In this document: positions 8,406 through 11,959 of the stretch, one piece after another
Numbering within the stretch: the stretch's first letter is position 1
Layout: every line of letters begins with the position of its first letter
Source of the DNA: Methylococcaceae bacterium
Lineage (GTDB): Bacteria > Pseudomonadota > Gammaproteobacteria > Methylococcales > Methylococcaceae
NCBI GenBank assembly: GCA_005792805.1
Contig: SXQV01000111.1
Location: forward strand, 1 to 14,790
Direction: 5' to 3'
DNA: 14,790 bases
Made by a program: the position numbers and the translations under genes
The notes under the pieces: generated by a model
The model's input: the letters and a program-made list of their open reading frames with translations, nothing else
The model's database searches: none
What the model was told of the DNA's origin: nothing

Positions 8406-8424
8406 GGTCGCCGGGCTCGCGACC
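8406..8424 (-). other. Small hairpin just after the cytochrome c4 stop codon
   Basis: GGTCGC and GCGACC pair perfectly (6 bp) around a 7-nt loop, starting 3 nt beyond the TAA of the cytochrome c4 gene on the minus strand. There is no T-run after it, so it is more likely a 3'-end stabilising or attenuating structure between c4 and dsbA than a full terminator. Confidence 0.35.
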
Positions 8425-8427
8425 GGA

Positions 8428-9030
8428 TTAGTGATTCAGCGTGGAGACATATTCGGCGACAGCGCTGATTTCGGCCTCGCCAAGCTTGGCAGCCACGGTC
8501 CGCATCATCGCGTTCATATCATTGCCCCGTTCAGCCGCCTTGAAGTCATGGAGGGTTTTCTCGACATAGGCGGAGTATTGGCCATGCAGTTTCGGGAACA
8601 CGGCCTGCGGGTTACCGGAAGCCGCAGGGCTGTGACAGCCGGAGCAGGCAGGAACCCCAGCCGTTGGATTGCCGGCGAGATAGAGGTTTTTCCCTGTCGT
8701 ATTCGGGTTGCCGCTCTCGGTGGTCAGTTTTTGGGTGGCATAGAACGCGGCAATATCCTGCATGTCGTCTTCTGACAGCGGCTCCGCCATGGCGTTCATG
8801 GTGGGATCCACCCGCTTTTGGGTTTTGAAGTCCATCAACTGCTTGACCAAGTAAGAGGGATGCTGCCCCGCCAGTTTCGGGAAGATCGGGGCTGAGCCGT
8901 TCCCGTCCTCGCCATGACAGCCTCCGCAGGCCGCTGCTTTCTCCTGACCTTCCGTTACATTGCCGCCGGCCTGTGCCAACAGGGCACAGCCCATCAGTGC
9001 GGCACTCACCGAAAACTTTAAACTCCTCAT
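8428..9030 (-). CDS. Dihaem cytochrome c4
   Basis: Periplasmic two-haem electron carrier that passes electrons from the bc1 complex towards terminal oxidases. The 200-residue precursor has a signal peptide (MRSLKFSVSAALMGCALLAQ, cleavage near AQA/GG at 21). Two tandem cytochrome c domains follow. The first has CGGCH at 35-39 with its axial Met in the DPTMNAMAEPLS region; the second has CSGCH at 129-133 with NDMNAMMRTV as its Met ligand region. The paired PKLAGQHPSYL and PKLHGQYSAYV segments show the internal duplication typical of c4. The length matches the family. ATG at 9030 has GAGGT about 6 nt upstream. The gene is divergent from engB, with 156 nt between, and is probably first in the unit with dsbA and the EEP gene. 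Haem attachment requires the Ccm system, which is not in the window. Confidence 0.95.
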   Translation of the reverse strand: MRSLKFSVSAALMGCALLAQAGGNVTEGQEKAAACGGCHGEDGNGSAPIFPKLAGQHPSYLVKQLMDFKTQKRVDPTMNAMAEPLSEDDMQDIAAFYATQKLTTESGNPNTTGKNLYLAGNPTAGVPACSGCHSPAASGNPQAVFPKLHGQYSAYVEKTLHDFKAAERGNDMNAMMRTVAAKLGEAEISAVAEYVSTLNH

Positions 9031-9186
9031 CCCGTACCTCGATTGTTCTTGTTGATGTGTTCGGCAGTGGGCTAACCACCGCGTTTTGAATCAGGCCATG
9101 AATGGCACCACGGATGCCGTTCACGTGGGTTCCCCATAAAATACGGGTACACTACAAAAGTCAATAATACAGCCTGGAAGAAACCT
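9031..9186. promoter_or_regulatory. Divergent promoter region between cytochrome c4 and engB
   Basis: These 156 nt must hold the start signals for both the minus-strand c4 unit and plus-strand engB. The engB half is AT-rich (TAAAATACGG and CAATAATAC between 9137 and 9170). A possible engB promoter is TTCCCC at 9130-9135 with TACAAA at 9153-9158, spacer 17, but the match is only partial. The c4 side carries GAGGT as ribosome binding site; no good -10 stands out. I found no operator-like palindrome. Confidence 0.3.
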
Positions 9187-9810
9187 TTGAATCCCCTCTA
9201 TCATAAGGCCAGTTTTCTGGCGAGCGCCTCCCGGCTCAACAATGCTCCGGCCGATCAGGGCCTGGAAGTGGCCTTTGCGGGCCGCTCCAATGCGGGTCAA
9301 TCCAGCGCCATCAATACCATCACCCAGCAAAAATCCCTTGCCCGGGTGAGCAAAACGCCCGGACGCACGCAGTTGCTCAATTTTTTCACTCTGGATGACA
9401 CACGGCGACTGGTCGATTTGCCGGGCTACGGTTATGCCAAGGTGCCGGAAGCCATGCACAAGTCCTGGGGGGGCATGATCGAGAGCTACCTCAGCAAACG
9501 CGAGGCACTCAAGGGTGTTTTCCTGATCATGGACATCCGGCATCCCCTGACGGACTTCGACCACCGGATGATCGACTGGTGTCAGCACTTCGGGCTGGCC
9601 GTGCATGTGACGCTCACCAAGTCGGACAAACTCAGTCGCGGCGCGGCCATGGATGTGCTGCACAAGGTCACGGGTCTGTTGACCACCCATTATCAGATTC
9701 CAATCACCGTGCAGCTCTTTTCCTCGCTGAAACGGGCCGGCATCGAAGAAGCCCACGCCGTGCTCGATCAATGGTTTGAGGTGGCTTCCGGCCGGGGTGT
9801 GTATCCTTAA
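9187..9810 (+). CDS. engB: EngB/YihA/YsxC ribosome-biogenesis GTPase with altered P-loop (Lys to Gln)
   Basis: GTPase of the TRAFAC class needed for large ribosomal subunit assembly in E. coli and Bacillus. The product has 207 residues, normal for the family. Motifs in order are G1 GRSNAGQS at 32-39, the KTPGRTQ switch I region at 56-62, G3 DLPG at 77-80 followed by the family-typical YGYAKVP, MDIRHPL at 115-121, G4 TKSD at 144-147, and G5-like FSSLKR at 178-183. The canonical G1 is GRSNAGKS. Here residue 38 is Gln, codon CAA at 9298-9300, one base away from AAA (Lys); this Lys normally holds the beta/gamma phosphates. The rest of the domain is intact, with no frameshift. The start is TTG at 9187, with GGAAG 6 nt upstream; no in-frame ATG occurs before the G1 motif. 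The position beside cytochrome c4 and dsbA matches known gammaproteobacterial order. Confidence 0.93.
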   Translation: MNPLYHKASFLASASRLNNAPADQGLEVAFAGRSNAGQSSAINTITQQKSLARVSKTPGRTQLLNFFTLDDTRRLVDLPGYGYAKVPEAMHKSWGGMIESYLSKREALKGVFLIMDIRHPLTDFDHRMIDWCQHFGLAVHVTLTKSDKLSRGAAMDVLHKVTGLLTTHYQIPITVQLFSSLKRAGIEEAHAVLDQWFEVASGRGVYP

Positions 9811-9873
9811 ATCCCTTGACCATCAGGGTTCCGCGATGCGTCGCTGAACCGGTTTACCTTACGGAATGCGTTC

Positions 9874-10374
9874 ATGAAGCGATACGCCCTCATTTACTTA
9901 CTGATCCTGGCCGTCCTGTTCTGGCTGGAAACCACGCCTTGGGCGCAGTCTTTTACCGTCGGCACCTGGACCCAGTTTCTGGCAGATTTCAGCGGCGGGC
10001 TGATGCACTCGTTCGATGGCAAAGTCGTCGTGCAGGGTTCGGATATCCGGAATGGTCAGACTGGCTATGCGGTATCCATCAAGGCTGGCTGTAACGGCGT
10101 CGAAGCGGCGATGATTCTGGCGGCGGCGATCCTGGCCTATCCGGCTCACTGGATGCAAAAGCTCATCGGTATGATCCTTGGCGTAGTGGCCATCCAGGTA
10201 CTCAATATCGTTCGTATCATCAGCCTCTACTATCTGGGTGAGTGGAGCGAGAAGGCGCTAAACATCGCCCATCTCTACGTATGGCCAGGACTTATCATCC
10301 TCGATGCGTTGATTCTCTTCCTGATCTGGATTCATTGGCAGGGCCGAACACCTGTCAGGGTGATGCCGTCATGA
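9874..10374 (+). CDS. xrtH: Exosortase H (XrtH), IPTL-CTERM-type
   Basis: Integral membrane cysteine protease/transpeptidase of the exosortase/archaeosortase superfamily. It is expected to cut the C-terminal sorting signal of surface proteins (IPTLxxWG-CTERM type for XrtH) during export. The 166-residue product is short compared with EpsH/XrtA enzymes but normal for the compact XrtH group. The three superfamily catalytic residues are visible: Cys73 in KAGCNGVEA, Arg114 in LNIVRIISLYYLG and His133 in NIAHLYVWPG. Membrane helices run at about 5-20, 74-91, 96-120 and 136-155. The loop between helices 1 and 2 (~21-70) should face the periplasm. ATG at 9874 has a weak CGGA about 8 nt upstream; the gene lies 63 nt after engB. 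Its TGA overlaps the ATG of the next gene. Assignment to XrtH rather than another small exosortase rests on the short length, the sequence pattern and the companion gene. Confidence 0.82.
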   Translation: MKRYALIYLLILAVLFWLETTPWAQSFTVGTWTQFLADFSGGLMHSFDGKVVVQGSDIRNGQTGYAVSIKAGCNGVEAAMILAAAILAYPAHWMQKLIGMILGVVAIQVLNIVRIISLYYLGEWSEKALNIAHLYVWPGLIILDALILFLIWIHWQGRTPVRVMPS

Positions 10375-10955
10375 CTCCAGCCATTGCCCGATTACTGGGT
10401 CGGACCCTCTTGTGGTTGCCGGTGTGTTTTGGGGTCTGGTATTTCACGGCGGCTATTCACGCGAGCGTCGTCAGTCCGTTTTTGCAGTGGCTCGTCAATG
10501 CGACCTACCCCATCCACGTGCCCATGGTGCAAAAAGGCGGTGTGCTGGAGTGGATGCTTCAAGTACCCGCCGCGCTATCAAAGCGTGGAGGCGACGGGCT
10601 GATCGCCGCGACCATTACCCTGGACATCCTCATCTACAGTTGCGGCATACCCCTGTTTATGGCGCTCATGCTGGCCACTCCCGGCGTGTGGCGGCGCTGG
10701 CGTGCCTTGCTGATGGGTCTGGCGCTGCTGGGGGGCTATGAACTGATCGCGCTTTATGTGTCCACGATTTACAACACCCTCAATCTGTTGCACATCATCG
10801 GGGCGGATAGTCACTGGCTGATGGGATTGCCCTGGAGTCCGCAGTTGAACCTCCTGGCCCAAACCACGTTTGCTTTGGTGCTGCCCAGCGCGATGGCGGT
10901 GTTTCTCTGGGCGGCGTTCAATGAGGAATTCATCCGGTCGCCGTCCGAGGGTTGA
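10371..10955 (+). CDS. Exosortase H-associated membrane protein
   Basis: This membrane protein of 194 residues is translated from an ATG at 10371 that overlaps the xrtH stop codon by 4 nt, a strong sign of coupled expression. The frame is open further upstream (to 10242), but that extension would lie inside xrtH and is rejected. Predicted helices lie at about 9-29, 81-103, 111-132 and 160-182, with a long periplasmic-looking segment (~30-78) between the first two. The C-terminus is acidic (NEEFIRSPSEG). A family of membrane proteins found beside xrtH is known only by that association; its biochemical role is not established. I see no catalytic motif. A role in positioning XrtH or its substrate is inference from gene pairing only. 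Confidence 0.75.
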   Translation: MTPAIARLLGRTLLWLPVCFGVWYFTAAIHASVVSPFLQWLVNATYPIHVPMVQKGGVLEWMLQVPAALSKRGGDGLIAATITLDILIYSCGIPLFMALMLATPGVWRRWRALLMGLALLGGYELIALYVSTIYNTLNLLHIIGADSHWLMGLPWSPQLNLLAQTTFALVLPSAMAVFLWAAFNEEFIRSPSEG

Positions 10956-11079
10956 GGTGCGTTCATTGCTGTCGTTTGACTTCGCCCTGCTGGCCTACGG
11001 GTCAACGGACCGCAAAATGAGGGGCCCGAATTGTAGTCATTGACCGGGTACACTTGCGCACCACATTCCTCCGTAGTGC

Positions 11080-11115
11080 AAAAAAACCCCGAAGCCAATG
11101 ATTTCAGCTTCGGGG
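11080..11115 (-). terminator. Intrinsic terminator on the minus strand
   Basis: A perfect 9-bp stem, CCCCGAAGC (11087-11095) with GCTTCGGGG (11107-11115), encloses an 11-nt loop. Seven A's at 11080-11086 become a U7 tract when read on the minus strand. This is a textbook rho-independent terminator for leftward transcription. On the plus strand no T-run follows, so it is not a good terminator for the exosortase operon. No protein gene on the minus strand lies to its right, which is why a non-coding transcript is suspected. Confidence 0.75.
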
Positions 11116-11310
11116 CGTAAGTCCCCGGTTGGGGGTGCCGGGTTATGAAAACCAATCAAAAAAACCGGCTGTTTGTTAAGCTTCAGGCAGCTCTGACCGG
11201 AGGGCATCGAGCTAAGTTCCATCTGGGGTGCGCAATGGGTGTGGTGTTTGTGGTGGAACTAAACAGGTTAGACGGGCACGAAGTAGGCGCCGCTTTAGTC
11301 GGATAAAATC
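11080..11310 (-). ncRNA. Candidate small RNA ending at the 11080-11115 terminator
   Basis: The gap 10956-11337 (382 nt) contains no credible protein gene, but its minus strand is highly structured ahead of the strong terminator. Upstream to downstream on that strand there are three hairpins. One joins AGTTCCA to TGGAACT (11215-11260) around a 32-nt C/A-rich loop. One joins AGCTC to GAGCT (11189-11213) around a 15-nt loop containing CCCTCC. One joins CCCGG to CCGGG (11124-11142) around a loop with CCCCC. C-rich loops of this kind act as anti-Shine-Dalgarno seeds in some bacterial sRNAs. The 5' end is uncertain: CTGACC with ATTTTA 17 nt on (minus strand, ~11304-11332) could be a weak promoter. 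It matches no RNA family I recognise; tmRNA, 6S, SRP RNA and RNase P features are absent. The left part of the gap (10956-11079) shows nothing further. Confidence 0.4.
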
Positions 11311-11337
11311 AACCTGCCAGTCACCCGGTCAGTCGAT

Positions 11338-11739
11338 ATGAATATCAAGAAATTCGTCACCTATCACTTCTACTTCGCCGTTTGGCTTTCCATCCTTTGC
11401 GGAATCGCCGCCTTCAACAATCCTGACCTGGTGATTGTTGACGAAGAAGGCATGTATGGGCCGCTACGCAATAATCTGCTGTTTGCCGTCGGGTATCTGT
11501 TGATTGGGCAGATCGGCCTGTGGGCATTGCGGTACCAAAAAGGGGGCTACCTTGAGGCATTGGTAATGGCCTATACCTTCATGACAACGGGATTTGGAGC
11601 CCGAATCTATGCCGAGGTGAATGGTCTTCCGGTCTCTAATACTTTTGTCCTGGGGCTGTTCTACTTCGCTTTCGCCCATGCACTCTACTATTTTGCAGCG
11701 AGGCCAAAAGATTCAGACGCCACGTCCTCCGGGTCATAG
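11338..11739 (+). CDS. Small membrane protein, four helices, possibly DUF4345-like
   Basis: This 133-residue protein is of unknown function. Four hydrophobic segments lie at about 9-27, 44-65, 72-90 and 100-120, with a polar, Ser-rich tail (PKDSDATSSGS). Between helices 1 and 2 is an acidic loop, NNPDLVIVDEEGMYGPLRNN. The GFGARIYAEVNGLP stretch after helix 3, together with length and helix spacing, resembles DUF4345-type proteins; this is recalled by pattern and not certain. ATG at 11338 has no recognisable Shine-Dalgarno sequence. The upstream GGATAAAAT (11301-11309) could be a -10 region, but no matching -35 is clear. The gene stands alone: 382 nt of non-coding sequence before it and 220 nt after it. 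No exosortase sorting signal is seen at its C-terminus, so it is not a candidate XrtH substrate. Confidence 0.7.
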   Translation: MNIKKFVTYHFYFAVWLSILCGIAAFNNPDLVIVDEEGMYGPLRNNLLFAVGYLLIGQIGLWALRYQKGGYLEALVMAYTFMTTGFGARIYAEVNGLPVSNTFVLGLFYFAFAHALYYFAARPKDSDATSSGS

Positions 11740-11787
11740 AGCTGTTGGCTCGCGCTCATCGCCCAGGGCCATTTGCCGCGCTCCTTG

Positions 11788-11813
11788 AGCCCCTGCCCAT
11801 GCGGGTTGGGGCT
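11788..11813 (+). terminator. Hairpin after the small membrane protein gene (weak terminator)
   Basis: AGCCCC (11788-11793) pairs with GGGGCT (11808-11813). After one T/T mismatch, GCCC pairs with GGGT around the 4-nt loop ATGC. The structure lies 49 nt after the stop codon at 11739. Only two T's follow, so termination may be inefficient. The rest of the 11740-11959 gap should contain the promoter of the next gene (TTGTGG at 11839-11844 with TAATGC at 11861-11866, spacer 16, is a poor match). Confidence 0.4.
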
Positions 11814-11959
11814 TCTCCAGGTGAGGGCTTAAGTGGGTTTGTGGCAGGCCGTTACTGCTTTAATGCCATACCGCTTCAGTGAACGCCTGACTGGGCCTAT
11901 GATTACCCGTCATGACCGGTAAGGCCACCTCCCTGATCCCTCTGTTCGCAGGAAATCCC

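Noticed and set aside
9121..9771. 216-codon minus-strand frame opposite engB
   Set aside because: Antisense to a well-supported GTPase gene; no motif and no sensible promoter or ribosome site.
9811..9873. TTGACC at 9816 as a promoter for xrtH
   Set aside because: The -35 box is good, but nothing like a -10 box occurs 16-18 nt downstream; xrtH may be read from engB.
10242..10370. Upstream extension of the exosortase H partner
   Set aside because: The extra 43 codons overlap the catalytic His region of xrtH in another frame. The ATG at 10371, coupled to the xrtH stop, gives a normal membrane protein start.
11080..11115. Same hairpin as plus-strand terminator for the exosortase operon
   Set aside because: The A7 run precedes the stem on the plus strand and no T-run follows it, so the polarity fits leftward transcription only.
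11037..11222. 61-codon minus-strand frame in the 10956-11337 gap
   Set aside because: It reads through the strong intrinsic terminator at 11080-11115, has no Shine-Dalgarno sequence and resembles no protein; the structure there argues for RNA rather than protein.
10956..11337. tRNA, tmRNA, 6S RNA or SRP RNA in the gap
   Set aside because: No GTTCGAATC-type T-arm with matching acceptor stem, no tmRNA tag or CCA end, and none of the conserved cores of 6S or SRP RNA.
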